Of a stretch of DNA of 64,000 bases, positions 1-12,722 are shown piece by piece (position 1 is the stretch's first letter; each line of letters opens with the position of its first letter). This DNA comes from Coix lacryma-jobi var. lacryma-jobi (taxonomy: Eukaryota; Streptophyta; Magnoliopsida; Poales; Poaceae). Location: positions 142,855,705 through 142,919,704 of the forward strand of contig CM019824.1 of assembly GCA_009763385.1 (NCBI GenBank), written 5' to 3'. A model generated the notes under the pieces. That model was given only the letters and a program-made list of their open reading frames with translations, was not told the DNA's origin and searched no databases. A program made the translations under genes and the position numbers.

Positions 1-571
1 AACTGTGCGAAGCCTATGAGAAGCAATCAGAAGCTTAAAGCAACAGTTTCGGTCATACACTACACAGCTCAAGTTTAACTAAAAGTGCAATGAGAAACAG
101 TCTTGATACTGTGATGTGCTGACAAGCAATCCCATCTCGATCTTCCCAATTCACTTCACTTGGTTCAAATTTAAAGCAGAATATGAACATACCAAGCAAG
201 TGAATGACTCAGAACTAGAGACATAGCAACCTAGCATATATGAAAAGCACAAGTGATTTCAACATATTCTGCACATGCTAGTTGCATATCTCAATGGTGA
301 ACATTTTCAAATTTTATGTGCATTAAGCAAATTCACCATTCATAAAATAGCTCAGCTCACAACATGTATCAGTGATCAGAAAGAGCATAAGCTACAAGCA
401 CCATCATAAAGCATCAGAGCATACACTATACAGAGCATAGTCACATTCTAAAGATTATATACATGAAGCTCTGAATGTAAATATGCAAGAAGAAATGCAA
501 AGATGCATGATGAAACCAATTGAAAGAAAAAGAGTCAGTCTATAATACACGAACCAAAATGTTTCCCCCAT
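1..571 (-). other. 3' non-coding region of Sire-B
   Basis: This stretch aligns, on the minus strand, with the region just after pol in Sire-A (about 24150..24760), for example around the shared words for the chloroplast-like text 'CTAGGTTGCTATGTCTCTAG'. There is no credible coding frame. It separates pol from the 3' LTR, which is outside the window. Confidence 0.8.
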
Positions 572-2817
572 CTAAAAGGGGAAACACACACCAAGCTCAC
601 CTCTCAACCTAGCAAAAGTTGATTGGTCTAAAGGCTTGGTGAAAATATCAGCCAACTGATGATGAGTATCGACATGGCGAAGGTCGATATCACCCTTCTC
701 ATAGTGGTCTCACAAGAAATGAAAGCACACATCGATGTGTTTGGTCTTAGAATGCAGCACGGGGTTCTTAGCAATGCTAATAGCACTTGTGTTGTCACAA
801 AACAAAGGCACACGAGAAAAATTCAGACCAAAATCACGCAAAGTGGCGATCATCCAAAGCAACTGGGAACAACAGCTAGCCACACCAACATATTCAGCCT
901 CTGTGGTAGACTGAGCGACACTAGACTGCTTGCGAGAAGACCAAGATACAAGAGAAGAACCAATAAACTGGCAAGTCTCAGAAGTGGACTTGCGATCAAG
1001 TCGGCAACCAGCAAAATCGGCATCGGAATAACCGCAAAGTGAGAGGGTGGAGGAAGCAGAATACCAAATCCCAAACTCAGGTGTGAAGCATAAGTACCTC
1101 ATAATGCGCTTGACCGCCTGACGGTGAGAAGTGCGCGGCGACGATTGAAATCGCGCACAAAGACACACTGCGAACTGAATGTACGGGTGTGTCGTCGTCA
1201 GGTACAGTAGCGACCCGATCATACTCCGGTACTCCTTCTGATCCACAGCTTCTCCATCCACATCCGCATCCAGGGTCGTCGTGGTCGACATGGGTGTTGG
1301 AAGAGGCTTGGCCTCACCCATATCGAACTTCTTCAATACGTCCTTGGTGTACTTGCCCTGGTGCACGAACGTCCCCTCTCGGGATTACTTGATTTGCAAC
1401 CCGAGGAAAACGTCAACTCGCCCATCATGCTCATCTCAAACTCCCTGCTCATAGTATCTGCAAACTTGGCAACCAAAGCGTGAGAAGAACCATCGAAAAT
1501 GATATCATCCACGTAAATCTGGACCAAGAGAGTGTCATTGCCTTGCTTGAGGAGAAAAAGCGTTTCATCCACACATCCCATTTTAAAACCCTTAGCAAGC
1601 AAAAAGGTTTTCAACCTATCATACCAGGCTCTAGGGGCTTGTTTCAAACCATACAAAGCTTTGTGAAGTTTAAAAACATGGTTTGGAAACTTGGGATTTT
1701 CAAAACCGAGGGGTTGTTTTACATACACCTCCTCTTCTATGTAGCCGTTTAGGAAGGCACTCTTGACATCCATTTGAAAAAGTTTAAAACCTTTGGATGC
1801 AGCAAAAGCCAAGAGGATCCTAATTGCCTCCAAATGAGCTACAGGAGCAAAAGTCTCCTCATAGTCTATCCCCTCCTTCTGACTATACCCCTGGGCTACA
1901 AGTCTGGCCTTGTTTCTCACAACATGGCCATCCTCTCCTTGTTTGTTTTTGAAAACCCATTTTGTCCCAATAGGGTGACACTCAGGAGGAAGAGGAACCA
2001 GAACCCAAACCCGATTTCTCTCAAAGTTTTCAAGCTCCTCATGCATGGCATTGACCCAATCCGGATCAGATAAAGCGTGTCCAACATCTCAGGGTTCAAA
2101 ATTAGCAACAAATGCAGAATGAGCAAAGTGAGAGATTTGTTGTGACCTAGACCGAGTGACACGTTTGCCGATGCTGCCGATCATCTGTTGAGGCGGGTGT
2201 TGGCGCTGAATGTGTCATGGCGCCTCCCGAGCTGAAGAGACCTCCCCCTCAACAGCAGTTGGTGCCTCCTCGGGTACAAAAGGTATCGCTCAAGGTGGCG
2301 GATCCCACGGCCCCCAAGTAGTCGAGGAAGAAGGATCGGGGCCGTGAGTGGTAGTAGAGGCCGCTCTTTGCGGCACAGCAGGTGGAGGTGGTGCTGGGTC
2401 ATCCATCCCTTCAGCACCCTCGTCCACATCATCAAAAAGAGGCTCGCCAACCACATGATCACCTGCACGCTCAAACGAGAAGAAGGACAAACTATGGTCT
2501 CATTGAAGGTGACATCGGATGTCTCCATGACTCAGTTAGTATCAAGGTTAAGTACACGATATGCACGAGTATGAGTGCCATAACCCAAAAATACACCGTC
2601 AGAAGAACAAGACTCAAACTTGTCCAGGTTGCCTTTCTTGAGTATAAAACAGTGGCAACCAAAAACTCTAAAATAACTTACTTTGGGCTATTTTCCAAAA
2701 TGCAACTCATAAGAAGTCTTTTTCAAGAAAGCTCGGAGAAAAATGCAATTGGAAATGTAGCATGCAGTGCTCATAGCTTTGGCCCAATATCGCCTAGGAG
2801 TCCTATGCTCATCGAGC
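572..2817 (-). pseudogene. Sire-B pol, 3' part (integrase C-terminus, reverse transcriptase, RNase H), broken
   Basis: Read on the minus strand this continues the Sire-A pol protein from the integrase tail to the stop codon near 572. The copia RT core is readable at 1333..2046 ([13 protein letters not shown], then YVDDIIF with the catalytic Asp pair) and RNase H at 710..1366 ([18 protein letters not shown]). The frame jumps near 1340..1370 (RT to RNase H) and again around 2180..2530, where the acidic linker is frame-shifted, so no single product can be made. Left neighbour is the 3' non-coding region; on the right it is cut by CRM-1 at 2818..2822. Identity to Sire-A is high by eye, so it is a sister lineage and not an unrelated copia. 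Confidence 0.9.
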
Positions 2818-2822
2818 ATCGT
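2818..2822. repeat. Target-site duplication ATCGT, left copy (CRM-1)
   Basis: ATCGT here and ATCGT at 10463..10467 flank CRM-1. Joining the flanks through one copy recreates the uninterrupted Sirevirus pol sequence found in Sire-A near 21895..21935. Confidence 0.95.
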
Positions 2823-3739
2823 TGATGAGGACATCAACACCAGCGATACATCCTCTCCGACACAACCTATAGCTGGTCCTCTTACTCGTGCTCGTGCTCG
2901 TCAACTTAATCATCAAGTGAGTTCCATGATAAGCTCTTGTCCATCTTGTTTAGACAATGGAAACGCGTGCACTCTTGTTTTGATTAGGAACCAAGGAGAA
3001 GACCGAAAGGGAGAAGGACTCGCGCTAGCTGGATTCGGACTGCAGCAAAGCACCAACTTGTGACCGCCACCACGGTTGCATACGGATTCGGATTCAGGCG
3101 CTTCAGGACTTGTTGGAAAGCTTATCAAGTTTACTTTCATATGAATCAAGTCTCACGTCAATATCTGTTCGGTAGCAGCGGCAATGATCCAATTACCGTC
3201 GACAGGTCTTGCTGTCCAGGGTGCTGCGTCACCTCATTTTGGGCTTATGGCCCATGTATCAAGTTGGGTCCATTAGGGACGCGTCCTAGGGTTGGAGGAC
3301 GACCCCAACACTCTTTTGGTCGTCAATCCATCTACTTATATCCCTCTATAGCCGCCATGGTCGGGTTGGGTTTTGTTTAGATCAAGTTTAGCCTTAGCTA
3401 CTTGCTTGTAGGCGCGCGTGCAGGATCAGCCGCCCGTCTCCTTGTCTTCAGAACCCCATTGTAGATTAAGATTCAGTTTGAAACCTTCAATTTCATCTTG
3501 CAAATTCAGTGCTTGTTTCCTCGTTCTTGCTAGTTCTTCGATTGCTTGCAGGACGGGAGCCCTAGGGGCTGGTTGTCGCGCTCCACAAGATCGTGACGGC
3601 TATTGGACGTGGTGTATCGGTTGCTAAGGCGCGGTCTTGAGGGCTGTAGTCGGGCCGTGAACGTCATCTCCATCCACCAATCGAGTTATCCCCGTTTCTC
3701 ATCGAAAGATCGGGCAAAAACCCTAGCGGGTTCGCATCA
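2823..3739 (+). repeat. CRM-1 5' LTR
   Basis: Begins TGATGAGG and ends TTCGCATCA; 917 bp, the same length as 9546..10462, and I found no difference by eye. A TATA-like ACTTATATCC lies near 3335..3344, followed by a leader-like region. The first 240 bases match the part of the 3' LTR that encodes the polyprotein tail. Confidence 0.95.
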
Positions 3740-4408
3740 GTTGGTAATCAGAGCAAGGTTCTTCGGTGAGAGACTTCTAATCCATTGCTGTTTTTAATTA
3801 ATTTCCTATAGTCCAGAAAAGCCAAAAAAAAATATAGTAGATTAGTTTTTTTTTCCATAATCCTATTAAACCTTTGTGCCTTGGCTAGTACCGTTTAGTT
3901 AGGGCTTGTTGAATTTGCGTTACTTCGGTTTGTGTCGAGTTGCTGGTCTTAGTGTCTAGTCCTTTAGAGTTTCGAGTTCTTGTCACCATCTATACACAGC
4001 CGAGTATTACCATATCTTCTCTCTGTCGAATCTGTGGTGAAGTCCGAATTGAACTGTGGTCTTGGTCCGGATCGAGTTGAGTTCCAATCTGAGTTCCACC
4101 AACGTGATAAAAAAAAAAGGAAACCGAGTAGAACTCGGCAATAGGTGGAATCCGTTTGTGGTTGGTTCTGAGTGGAAACCGAGTAGAACTTGGAGTCCGC
4201 TTGTTAATATATCCTGAACTCCATCTACGTGAGTCCTTCTGTGATCCAAAAGAAAGATAACTCCATACTTGTTCGGCCTTACTCTAGAGAGAGAGAGAGA
4301 GAGAGTATCTTCTTCTTACCGGAATACCCCTGTACTTTCGGAAAAAGTGTGTGTACCGAATTGCTCCTTTGTATTCTTTTGTTCATATAATCAGTTTTTG
4401 AGGTTGCC

Positions 4409-4446
<38 letters not shown>

Positions 4447-4881
4447 GAGTCAAAAGAAAAGGGGCTGTTTTTCATATTGATTTTAGGTTTGTTCCACCTT
4501 GTTTTCAGGGGTGTGCTGTGGTTTTCCTTTGTGTCCAGGCTCGCGTCTCTAGCACGGTCTAGCCTAGGACCAGCACAGTACCGTCGTCGAACGTTTATTC
4601 AGCTCGCCTTTATAACTAACGTGCTGCTAGTTCGTTCCTTGTTTCAGCCCACCTATAGCTCCACATACTCTACAGCTTGACAGGTCTTGTGCCGCAGCAC
4701 CGATACACTTCATCCATTGCTGAAGACTTGTTGGTAGACGACCCCTCCTGTCAAGCAAGGTAAGAATTGGTAAGAACTTGTGTAACAAGTTGAGTGTGAG
4801 AGACTTGCTGTAGCTACATCCTAGTAGTTGTAGGGCTTTTATTTCTTCACTTGCCTTTCTTGTTGTCTTTGTTTTTGAACC
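3740..4881 (+). other. CRM-1 untranslated leader with 30-bp poly(A) tract
   Basis: About 1.1 kb between LTR and gag. It holds a GA dinucleotide run near 4287..4306 and an uninterrupted run of about 30 A at 4410..4439. No long frame is convincing. A packaging signal would be expected here but I cannot point to it. Confidence 0.7.
3742..3754 (+). other. CRM-1 primer binding site (initiator tRNA-Met type, one extra A)
   Basis: TGGTAATCAGAGC lies two bases after the 5' LTR. It matches the usual plant PBS TGGTATCAGAGC except for an additional A after TGGTA. A one-base bulge may be tolerated in priming, or the copy may be impaired. Confidence 0.75.
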
Positions 4882-7800
4882 ATGACAGGGGGAGATGATG
4901 ATAACGAAACACTACATACACCTCGCACTAAGGGCATCATACAGCATTTTGAAAGGAAGGTGAAGCTGCACACAGAGGGACTTGATACTGACTTGCAGGT
5001 GACAAATGAAAAGCTGGGGCAGTTGGAGGCTACGCAGATGGCCACAAACAACAAGCTTACAAGTTTGGAGGAATCCGTTGCTAGTGTGGATAAAAGCCTT
5101 GCTGCTCTTCTAAGGCGATTTGATGACTTCCACACCGAAGATAAAGAGAAGCATAAAGAAGAAAAGGAGGGAGATCGAGAGCACGGTAGTCATGAAGATG
5201 ACTACACTGCTGATACTGAGCATGATGATCCAGACGCTCGTGATCGACGACGCCTACGTCACAACCGTAGAGGTATGGGTGGCAACCGCCGACGCGAGGT
5301 ACACAATAATGATGATGCTTTCAGTAAGATTAAATTTAAGATACCTCCTTTTGATGGTAAATATGACCCTGATGCCTACATTACTTGGGAGATTGCTGTT
5401 GATCAAAAGTTTGCATGTCATGAATTTCCTGAGACTACACGTGTTAGGGCTGCTACTAGTGAGTTTACAGATTTTGCTTCTGTTTGGTGGATAGAATATG
5501 GAAAGAAAAATCCTAATAACTTACCTAGAACTTGGGATGCGCTGAAACGAGCCATGAGAGCTAGATTTGTTCCATCTTACTATGCCCGTGATATGATAAA
5601 TAAGTTGCAGCAATTGAGACAAGGTGCTAAAAGTGTAGAAGAATATTATCAGGAATTACAAACGGGTATGTTGCGTTGTAACCTAGAGGAGGATGAGGAA
5701 CCGGCTATGGCTAGATTTTTGGGTGGGTTAAATCGGGAAATTCAGGACATCCTCGCTTACAAAGAATACAATAGTGTAACCCGTTTGTTTCATCTTGCTT
5801 GTAAAGCTGAAAGGGAAGTGCAGGGACGACGTGCTAGCGCAAGGACTAATATTTCTGCAGGGAAGGCTAATTCATGGCAGCAACGCATGACTACAACTCC
5901 ATCTACACGTATGTCTACTCCATCATCTAGTGACAAGTCTCGAGCTGCTCCCACAAATTCAGTTGCAAAGACGATGCAAAAGCCTGCTGCGAGTACTTCA
6001 TCCGTGGCATCGACGGGCAGAACAAGCAACATACAATGTCACCGGTGCAAGGGATATGGACACATGATGCGTGACTGTCCAAACAAGCGAGTTATGATTG
6101 TCAAAGATGATGGTGAGTGCTCATCTGCTAGTGATTTTGATGAAGACACGCTTGCACTGCTTGCGTCTGACCATGCAGGTAATGAAGAACAAATAGAAGA
6201 ACATATTAATGCAGGTGAAGCGGACCACTATGAAAGCTTGATCGTGCAGCGAGTGCTTAGTGCACAAATGGAGAAGGCGGAGCAAAATCAGCGACATATT
6301 TTATTCCAAACAAAGTGTGTCATCAAAGAGCGTTCTTGCCGCATGATCATTGATGGAGGTAGCTGCAACAACTTGGCAAGCAGCGATATGGTGCAGAAAC
6401 TTGCCCTCAACACCAAACCACACCCGCATCCCTACTACATCCAATGGCTGAACAACAGTGGTAAGGCAAAGGTAACTAGACTTGTGAGAATCAATTTTTC
6501 CATCGGATCCTACAAAGATATTGTTGAATGTGATGTTGTGCCTATGCAAGCTTGTAACATTCTGCTAGGTAGACCTTGGCAATTTGATAGAGATTCTATG
6601 CATCATGGTAGATCAAATCAGTATTCTTTTCTATACCATGATCGAAAAATTGTGCTGCATCCTATGTCCCCTGAAACTATTATGCAAACTGATGTTGCAA
6701 GGGCTACTAAAGCAAAGAGCGAGAGCAGTAAAAATGATAAATCTGTAATTGGTAACAAAGATGAGATAAAACTGAAAGGACGTTGTATGATAGCTACCAA
6801 ATCAGATATTAATGAGTTCAATGCATCCACTTCTGTTGCTTATGCTTTGATATGCAAGGATGCTTTGATTTCAATTGAGGATATGCAATGTTCTTTGCCC
6901 CCTGCTGTTGCTAACGTTTTGCAGGAGTATTCCGATGTGTTTCCAAGTGCGGTACCAGCGGGGTTGCCACCATTACGCGGGATTGAGCACCAAATTGATC
7001 TTATTCCTGGTGCGTCTTTGCCAAACCGTGCGCCATACAGGACAAACCCGGAAGAAACAAAGGAAATTCAGCGACAAGTGCAAGAACTGCTGGACAAAGG
7101 TTATGTGCGAGAATCCCTTAGCCCTTGTGCTGTTCCAGTAATTTTAGTGCCTAAGAAAGATGGAACATGGCGTATGTGTGTTGATTGTAGAGCTATTAAT
7201 AATATCACCATTCGATATCGACACCCTATTCCACGATTAGATGATATGCTAGATGAACTGAGTGGTGCTGTTGTGTTTTCAAAAGTTGATTTACGTAGTG
7301 GGTACCACCAGATTCGTATGAAATTGGGAGATGAATGGAAAACTGCTTTCAAAACTAAGTTCGGTTTATATGAGTGGTTAGTCATGCCTTTTGGGTTAAC
7401 TAATGCACCTAGTACTTTCATGAGATTAATGAACGAGGTTTTGCGTGCTTTCATTGGGAAATTTGTTGTCGTATATTTTGATGATATATTAATTTACAGC
7501 AAATCATTGGATGAACATCTTGATCATTTACGTGCTGTGTTTAATGCACTACGCGAGGCACGTTTATTTGGTAACCTTGAGAAGTGCACCTTTTGCACCG
7601 ATCGAGTGTGTTTTCTTGGTTATGTTGTAACTCCACAGGGAGTTGAGGTTGATCAAGCCAAGGTGGAAGCTATACAGGGATGGCCTGTCCCAAAGACTAT
7701 CACCCAGGTGCGGAGTTTCCTAGGACTTGCTGGATTCTATCGCCGTTTTGTGAAGGATTTCAGCACCATTGCTGCACCATTGAATGAGCTTACCAAAAAG

Positions 7801-9786
7801 GGGGTGCCTTTTGAGTGGGGCAAAACACAAGAGAATTCATTCGACATGTTGAAAGATAAGTTAACTCATGCGCCTCTCCTACAACTTCCTGATTTTAATA
7901 AGACTTTTGAGCCTGAATGTGATGCTAGTGGAATTGGTCTGGGAGGTGTTTTGTTACAAGAGGGAAAACCTATTGCATATTTTAGTGAGAAATTGAGTGG
8001 GCCTGTTCTCAATTATTCTACTTATGATAAAGAACTCTATGCTCTTGTTCGAACATTAGAGACATGGCAACATTATTTGTGGCCCAAAGAGTTTGTTATC
8101 CATTCTGATCATGAATCTTTAAAACATATTCGTAGTCAAGGAAAACTGAATCGTAGGCATCCAAAATGGGTTGAATTTATTGAATCTTTTCCTTATATTA
8201 TTAAACACAAGAAAGGGAAGGAGAATATTATTGCTGATGCTTTGTCACGGAGATATACTTTGCTGAATCAACTTGATTATAAGATCTTTGGGTTAGAAAC
8301 AATTAAGGACCAATATGTTCATGATGCTGATTTTAGAGACGTGTTGCTGCATTGTAAAGATGGAAAAGGATGGAACAAATTCATCGTTAGTGATGGGTTT
8401 GTGTTTAGAGCTAACAAGCTATGCATTCCAGCTAGCTCTGTTCGTTTGTTGTTGTTGCAGGAAGCACATGGAGGTGGCTTGATGGGACATTTTGGAGCAA
8501 AGAAGACCGAGGACATACTTGCTGGTCATTTCTTTTGGCCAAGGATGAAGAGAGATGTGGAGAGGTTTGTTGCTCGTTGCACAACATGTCAAAAGGCAAA
8601 GTCACGGTTAAATCCCCACGGTTTGTATCTACCTCTTCCTGTTCCTAATGCTCCTTGGGAGGATATATCTATGGATTTTGTGTTGGGATTACCAAGGACT
8701 AGGAGGGGACGTGATAGTGTGTTTGTGGTTGTTGATAGATTTTCTAAGATGGCACATTTCATACCATGTCATAAAACTGATGATGCTACAAATATTGCTG
8801 ATTTGTTCTTTCGAGAAATTGTTCGCTTACATGGTGTGCCCAACACAATTGTTTCTGATCGTGATGCTAAATTTCTTAGTCATTTTTGGAAGACTTTGTG
8901 GTTTAAATTGGGGACTAAGCTTTTATTTTCCACCACTTGTCATCCCCAAACTGATGGTCAAACTGAAGTAGTAAATAGAACTTTATCCACTATGTTAAGG
9001 GCTGTTTTAAAGAAGAATATTAAGATGTGGGAAGAATGTTTGCCTCATATTGAGTTCGCTTATAATCGTTCATTGCATTCTACTACAAAAATGTGTCCTT
9101 TCGAGATTGTCTATGGCTTCTTGCCACGTGCTCCTATTGATTTAATGCCTTTGCCAAGTTCTGAAAAAATGAATTTTGATGCTAAGCAACGTGCTGAATT
9201 GATGTTAAAATTGCATGAAGCCACTAAAGAAAACATAGAGCGCATGAATGCTAAGTACAAATGTGCTGGAGATAAAGGTAGAAAGCAATTGATTCTGGAA
9301 CCTGGGGATTTGGTCTGGTTGCATTTGCGAAAAGATAGATTTCCAGAACTGAGAAAATCCAAATTGATGCCTAGAGCTGATGGTCCTTTTAAAGTGCTGC
9401 AACGAATTAACGAGAATGCATATAAGCTTGATCTTCCTGCAGATTTTGGGGTTAGTCCCACATTTAACATTGCAGATTTGAAGCCTTATTTGGGTGAGGA
9501 AGATGAGCTTGAGTCGAGGACGACTCAAATGCAAGAAAGGGAGAATGATGAGGACATCAACACCAGCGATACATCCTCTCCGACACAACCTATAGCTGGT
9601 CCTCTTACTCGTGCTCGTGCTCGTCAACTTAATCATCAAGTGAGTTCCATGATAAGCTCTTGTCCATCTTGTTTAGACAATGGAAACGCGTGCACTCTTG
9701 TTTTGATTAGGAACCAAGGAGAAGACCGAAAGGGAGAAGGACTCGCGCTAGCTGGATTCGGACTGCAGCAAAGCACCAACTTGTGA
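4882..9786 (+). CDS. CRM-1 gag-pol polyprotein (gag, protease, RT, RNase H, integrase)
   Basis: 1634 residues in one frame without stops. Gag occupies about residues 1..400, with a coiled-coil-like N-terminus and the zinc knuckle [14 protein letters not shown] near 385..398. The protease has MIIDGGSCN near 487. RT starts near 720 and has VYFDDILIY near 862..870. RNase H has ECDASGIG near 1010. Integrase shows the HHCC finger (GHFGAKK ... CTTCQ) near 1200..1235 and the D,D,E core (MDFVLG near 1264, IVSDRDAKF near 1325, DGQTEVVNR near 1360), followed by a GPFKVL-type C-terminal module. No chromodomain is visible. The last ~80 residues (from EDINTSD) are encoded by the 3' LTR, a property I associate with CRM elements. 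The start at 4882 is the first Met of the frame and fits gag beginnings in this group. A single frame implies proteolytic processing instead of a frameshift. Confidence 0.95.
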   Translation: MTGGDDDNETLHTPRTKGIIQHFERKVKLHTEGLDTDLQVTNEKLGQLEATQMATNNKLTSLEESVASVDKSLAALLRRFDDFHTEDKEKHKEEKEGDREHGSHEDDYTADTEHDDPDARDRRRLRHNRRGMGGNRRREVHNNDDAFSKIKFKIPPFDGKYDPDAYITWEIAVDQKFACHEFPETTRVRAATSEFTDFASVWWIEYGKKNPNNLPRTWDALKRAMRARFVPSYYARDMINKLQQLRQGAKSVEEYYQELQTGMLRCNLEEDEEPAMARFLGGLNREIQDILAYKEYNSVTRLFHLACKAEREVQGRRASARTNISAGKANSWQQRMTTTPSTRMSTPSSSDKSRAAPTNSVAKTMQKPAASTSSVASTGRTSNIQCHRCKGYGHMMRDCPNKRVMIVKDDGECSSASDFDEDTLALLASDHAGNEEQIEEHINAGEADHYESLIVQRVLSAQMEKAEQNQRHILFQTKCVIKERSCRMIIDGGSCNNLASSDMVQKLALNTKPHPHPYYIQWLNNSGKAKVTRLVRINFSIGSYKDIVECDVVPMQACNILLGRPWQFDRDSMHHGRSNQYSFLYHDRKIVLHPMSPETIMQTDVARATKAKSESSKNDKSVIGNKDEIKLKGRCMIATKSDINEFNASTSVAYALICKDALISIEDMQCSLPPAVANVLQEYSDVFPSAVPAGLPPLRGIEHQIDLIPGASLPNRAPYRTNPEETKEIQRQVQELLDKGYVRESLSPCAVPVILVPKKDGTWRMCVDCRAINNITIRYRHPIPRLDDMLDELSGAVVFSKVDLRSGYHQIRMKLGDEWKTAFKTKFGLYEWLVMPFGLTNAPSTFMRLMNEVLRAFIGKFVVVYFDDILIYSKSLDEHLDHLRAVFNALREARLFGNLEKCTFCTDRVCFLGYVVTPQGVEVDQAKVEAIQGWPVPKTITQVRSFLGLAGFYRRFVKDFSTIAAPLNELTKKGVPFEWGKTQENSFDMLKDKLTHAPLLQLPDFNKTFEPECDASGIGLGGVLLQEGKPIAYFSEKLSGPVLNYSTYDKELYALVRTLETWQHYLWPKEFVIHSDHESLKHIRSQGKLNRRHPKWVEFIESFPYIIKHKKGKENIIADALSRRYTLLNQLDYKIFGLETIKDQYVHDADFRDVLLHCKDGKGWNKFIVSDGFVFRANKLCIPASSVRLLLLQEAHGGGLMGHFGAKKTEDILAGHFFWPRMKRDVERFVARCTTCQKAKSRLNPHGLYLPLPVPNAPWEDISMDFVLGLPRTRRGRDSVFVVVDRFSKMAHFIPCHKTDDATNIADLFFREIVRLHGVPNTIVSDRDAKFLSHFWKTLWFKLGTKLLFSTTCHPQTDGQTEVVNRTLSTMLRAVLKKNIKMWEECLPHIEFAYNRSLHSTTKMCPFEIVYGFLPRAPIDLMPLPSSEKMNFDAKQRAELMLKLHEATKENIERMNAKYKCAGDKGRKQLILEPGDLVWLHLRKDRFPELRKSKLMPRADGPFKVLQRINENAYKLDLPADFGVSPTFNIADLKPYLGEEDELESRTTQMQERENDEDINTSDTSSPTQPIAGPLTRARARQLNHQVSSMISSCPSCLDNGNACTLVLIRNQGEDRKGEGLALAGFGLQQSTNL
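9533..9545 (+). other. CRM-1 polypurine tract
   Basis: AAGAAAGGGAGAA ends directly before the TGATGAGG of the 3' LTR. It lies inside the polyprotein frame, so the tract is both plus-strand primer and coding sequence. Confidence 0.85.
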
Positions 9787-10462
9787 CCGCCACCACGGTT
9801 GCATACGGATTCGGATTCAGGCGCTTCAGGACTTGTTGGAAAGCTTATCAAGTTTACTTTCATATGAATCAAGTCTCACGTCAATATCTGTTCGGTAGCA
9901 GCGGCAATGATCCAATTACCGTCGACAGGTCTTGCTGTCCAGGGTGCTGCGTCACCTCATTTTGGGCTTATGGCCCATGTATCAAGTTGGGTCCATTAGG
10001 GACGCGTCCTAGGGTTGGAGGACGACCCCAACACTCTTTTGGTCGTCAATCCATCTACTTATATCCCTCTATAGCCGCCATGGTCGGGTTGGGTTTTGTT
10101 TAGATCAAGTTTAGCCTTAGCTACTTGCTTGTAGGCGCGCGTGCAGGATCAGCCGCCCGTCTCCTTGTCTTCAGAACCCCATTGTAGATTAAGATTCAGT
10201 TTGAAACCTTCAATTTCATCTTGCAAATTCAGTGCTTGTTTCCTCGTTCTTGCTAGTTCTTCGATTGCTTGCAGGACGGGAGCCCTAGGGGCTGGTTGTC
10301 GCGCTCCACAAGATCGTGACGGCTATTGGACGTGGTGTATCGGTTGCTAAGGCGCGGTCTTGAGGGCTGTAGTCGGGCCGTGAACGTCATCTCCATCCAC
10401 CAATCGAGTTATCCCCGTTTCTCATCGAAAGATCGGGCAAAAACCCTAGCGGGTTCGCATCA
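9546..10462 (+). repeat. CRM-1 3' LTR
   Basis: 917 bp and apparently identical to the 5' LTR. Its first 241 bases carry the 3' end of the gag-pol frame with stop TGA at 9784..9786. Confidence 0.95.
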
Positions 10463-10467
10463 ATCGT
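10463..10467. repeat. Target-site duplication ATCGT, right copy (CRM-1)
   Basis: Matches 2818..2822. The Sire-B integrase sequence resumes directly after it. Confidence 0.95.
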
Positions 10468-11406
10468 CCTGGCCATCTCAACAAGGGTCCGATTCTTTCT
10501 TTCTACAACACCATTCTGTGGCGGTGTGTAGGGGGAAGCAAACTGATGCTCTAAACCCAAAGAGTTACAAAACTTCTCAAAATCTGAGTTCTTAAACTCG
10601 GAACCATTATCACTACGGATAGCTCGCATTGAGTTCAAAGGGAAATCATTCTAAAGACGCAAAATCAGATTGCGAGCAAAGGAGAAAGTCTCGATTTTCT
10701 CAGCTAAAAAGAAAACCCACGAATATCTTGAAAAATCGTCAACAACAACAAGCACATCCCTCTTCCCTCCAACCGAGCTCACCCGAGCCGGACCAACAAG
10801 GTCCATGTGTAAAAGCTCTCCCGGGCGCTTGGTCATGACCTGAGTCACTGGATGGTGGGGAGTGGCGACCATCTTCCCATGTCTACAAGAATGGCAAACA
10901 AGATCCTTCTCCATGGATAACTTGGGCAATCCTCGGATTAGGCCAAGTGAACTAAGCCTTGCAAGCAAGTCGAAGCTCAAATGTCCTAGTCTCCTATGCC
11001 ACTTCCAAAGATCAGAGGAGGAAAGTCCAGCCACAAGACAACGAGAAATGCCAAAATACTCCGAGAAATTCGCCAGAAAGACTTTTCTAAAGGGTGAGAT
11101 CAAACAAACAAGATTGCCCTGAGGATCCAAAATACGACTGAGATTCGGCTTAAAACGAATCTCATAGTCATCATCGAAAAGTTGCGAAACAGAAAGAAGG
11201 TTAAAATGCAAGTTAGAAACAAGAGCAACATCGCACAACACAAAGTGCTCATTAACTCGCACCGACCCACGAGACAACACTTTACCTTTGCTATTGTCGC
11301 AGAAGGTGATAAACTCCTTTCCGGCGACCGGACTAAGACTGGAGAACCACTTGGCGTTTCCGGTCATGTGTCTCGAACAACCGAAATCCACGAACCAAAC
11401 GTTCTC
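10463..11406 (-). pseudogene. Sire-B pol, 5' part (protease, integrase zinc finger and core), broken
   Basis: On the minus strand this begins with protease-like [14 protein letters not shown] (the usual DSG reads DFG, so the catalytic triad is damaged). It continues with the integrase finger WHRRLGHLS...CHSCRHGK, the first core Asp (HMDLVGPA) and the second (IRSDNGSEF), up to [16 protein letters not shown], where CRM-1 is inserted. A frame break lies near 10640..10660. A TGA sits three codons after the TAG that precedes pol. Neighbours: gag upstream at 11412..12722, pol remainder at 572..2817. Confidence 0.9.
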
Positions 11407-11411
11407 CAATC

Positions 11412-12722
11412 ATTTTACCTACATCAATAAAAAGACATAGGGTGAGCATACGGTCCAACACTGGGGTTAGTGAAGTAGGAAGAATACTAGTGTTGGGCGG
11501 CTGCTCAAAAGAACGTTTAGCAGAAAAACCATTCCTAGCATGCCTACGGGAAGAGCGATCACCACGTAAAGGAAAACATGGTCCGCTAAGGGAGGAGCGT
11601 CCATCGCGATACTCAAAACGCGATGGGGGAAAACGCTCAACTACAAAGCCACCGCCACGGGGTCCATAGCCCACAATTGCAGGCTCCCGTTGGGCACGTT
11701 CTCTTCGCGGCCTAGGCCTAGGAACTTGAGGCTTTGGGCCTCTAGGCCAAGCAGCACGCCTCTGAACATTCGACACATGTACATCATGGAAAGGATGGTA
11801 CATGTCCATGTTGTTCATCTCCTTTGCATGGCGCGCTTCTCTCTTGCGTTGAAAGCAAAACTCACTCAAGTGTCAATCTCTCCCACAGTGCTCACAATGG
11901 TACCTCACCGCTCTCATAGGGGGTTGTTGGTACTCACGGTAGTGGGTGTGGATCACTTTGCCCTTCTGTGGCATAAGCTCCTCTTGGATAGGTGGCATTG
12001 TGTCTAGCTTGTTCTTGAGGTGGTTTGGTTTTGGAGCCCATGTTTGTTTCTTGGGTGGAGCTCTCAGAGGTTCAACAAACACCCCATCCTTGGTGTTAGG
12101 CTTGAGAGGCTCTTTGGGTGGAATCTTGGTAAGCTTGGGAGTAGTGGTGGAGTTGGGCTTCTCACACGAGTTCAGACCACTAGACTCTCCAATCTTGCCA
12201 AAAGATGAAGCGCACTCACCACCCTGAGCAAAACCTACACCTGGACCTCCAGTAGCACGCTTGAATTGGGAGATCATCATCCCAAGCTGCGGCTCACCAC
12301 TAGACACCCATGACAAGATGGTCCGAAGGTATGTGTTTTCTTCCTCAGTTTGCATCTTGTCATGCTTCACATTAGCAATCTCCATCTCCAAACCTTCACA
12401 CAAAGCGCACCTAGTCACACAAGTGCTACCCGAGCTGGCCTTCTCAAGAGACACAATCTTGGCATTATTCTCTGCCAACTCGGATTGCAAGCCTGCACAA
12501 GACTTGCATGCACCCAACAGCGAGGATCTAGCCTTAAGCTCATCCACCTCTCCTACTAACACAACATACTTACCTCTCAAAGTGAGAAGGTCAGTCATGT
12601 GTGTGGTGCACATCTCACACTCATCCTCTTCGGTGACAACAACGGTGGACTTGACAGATTCAAGTTCATTCACCGTATCCTCCCACTTCTGCCTAAACTC
12701 CTTCCGCTCTCTAAAAGCACGC
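11412..12722 (-). pseudogene. Sire-B gag, 3' part, broken
   Basis: The minus-strand frame 11873..12673 matches residues about 450..720 of Sire-A gag (cysteine-rich coiled-coil region, CALCEGLEMEIANVKH, then the second zinc knuckle CEHCGRD). It stops at a TGA inside that knuckle where Sire-A reads Gly-His. Frame 11333..11869 picks up the basic Arg/Pro-rich tail but then runs out of frame. The gag stop region shows the same TGA followed by TAG arrangement as Sire-A (see findings). On the right, Tat-NA interrupts it after the target copy CACGC. Confidence 0.88.
12718..12722. repeat. Target-site duplication CACGC, left copy (Tat-NA)
   Basis: CACGC here and at 34345..34349. Joining the flanks through one copy recreates the Sirevirus gag sequence around 19490..19535 of Sire-A (reverse orientation). 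Confidence 0.95.

Larger units (their letters stand above)
2823..10462 (+). mobile_element. CRM-1: complete Ty3/gypsy chromovirus-type element, CRM-like
   Basis: A 7640-bp element with 917-bp LTRs at both ends, which look identical, TG...CA termini and a 5-bp target duplication. It has a tRNA-Met-like PBS, a polypurine tract directly at the 3' LTR, and one uninterrupted gag-pol frame (4882..9786) in the order gag, protease, RT, RNase H, integrase, which defines Ty3/gypsy. CRM lineage is inferred from the LTR start TGATGAGGACATC, the LTR size and the coding frame running into the 3' LTR; a centromere-targeting role would follow from that. It may be competent. Alternative: another chromovirus clade lacking a chromodomain. 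Confidence 0.95.
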
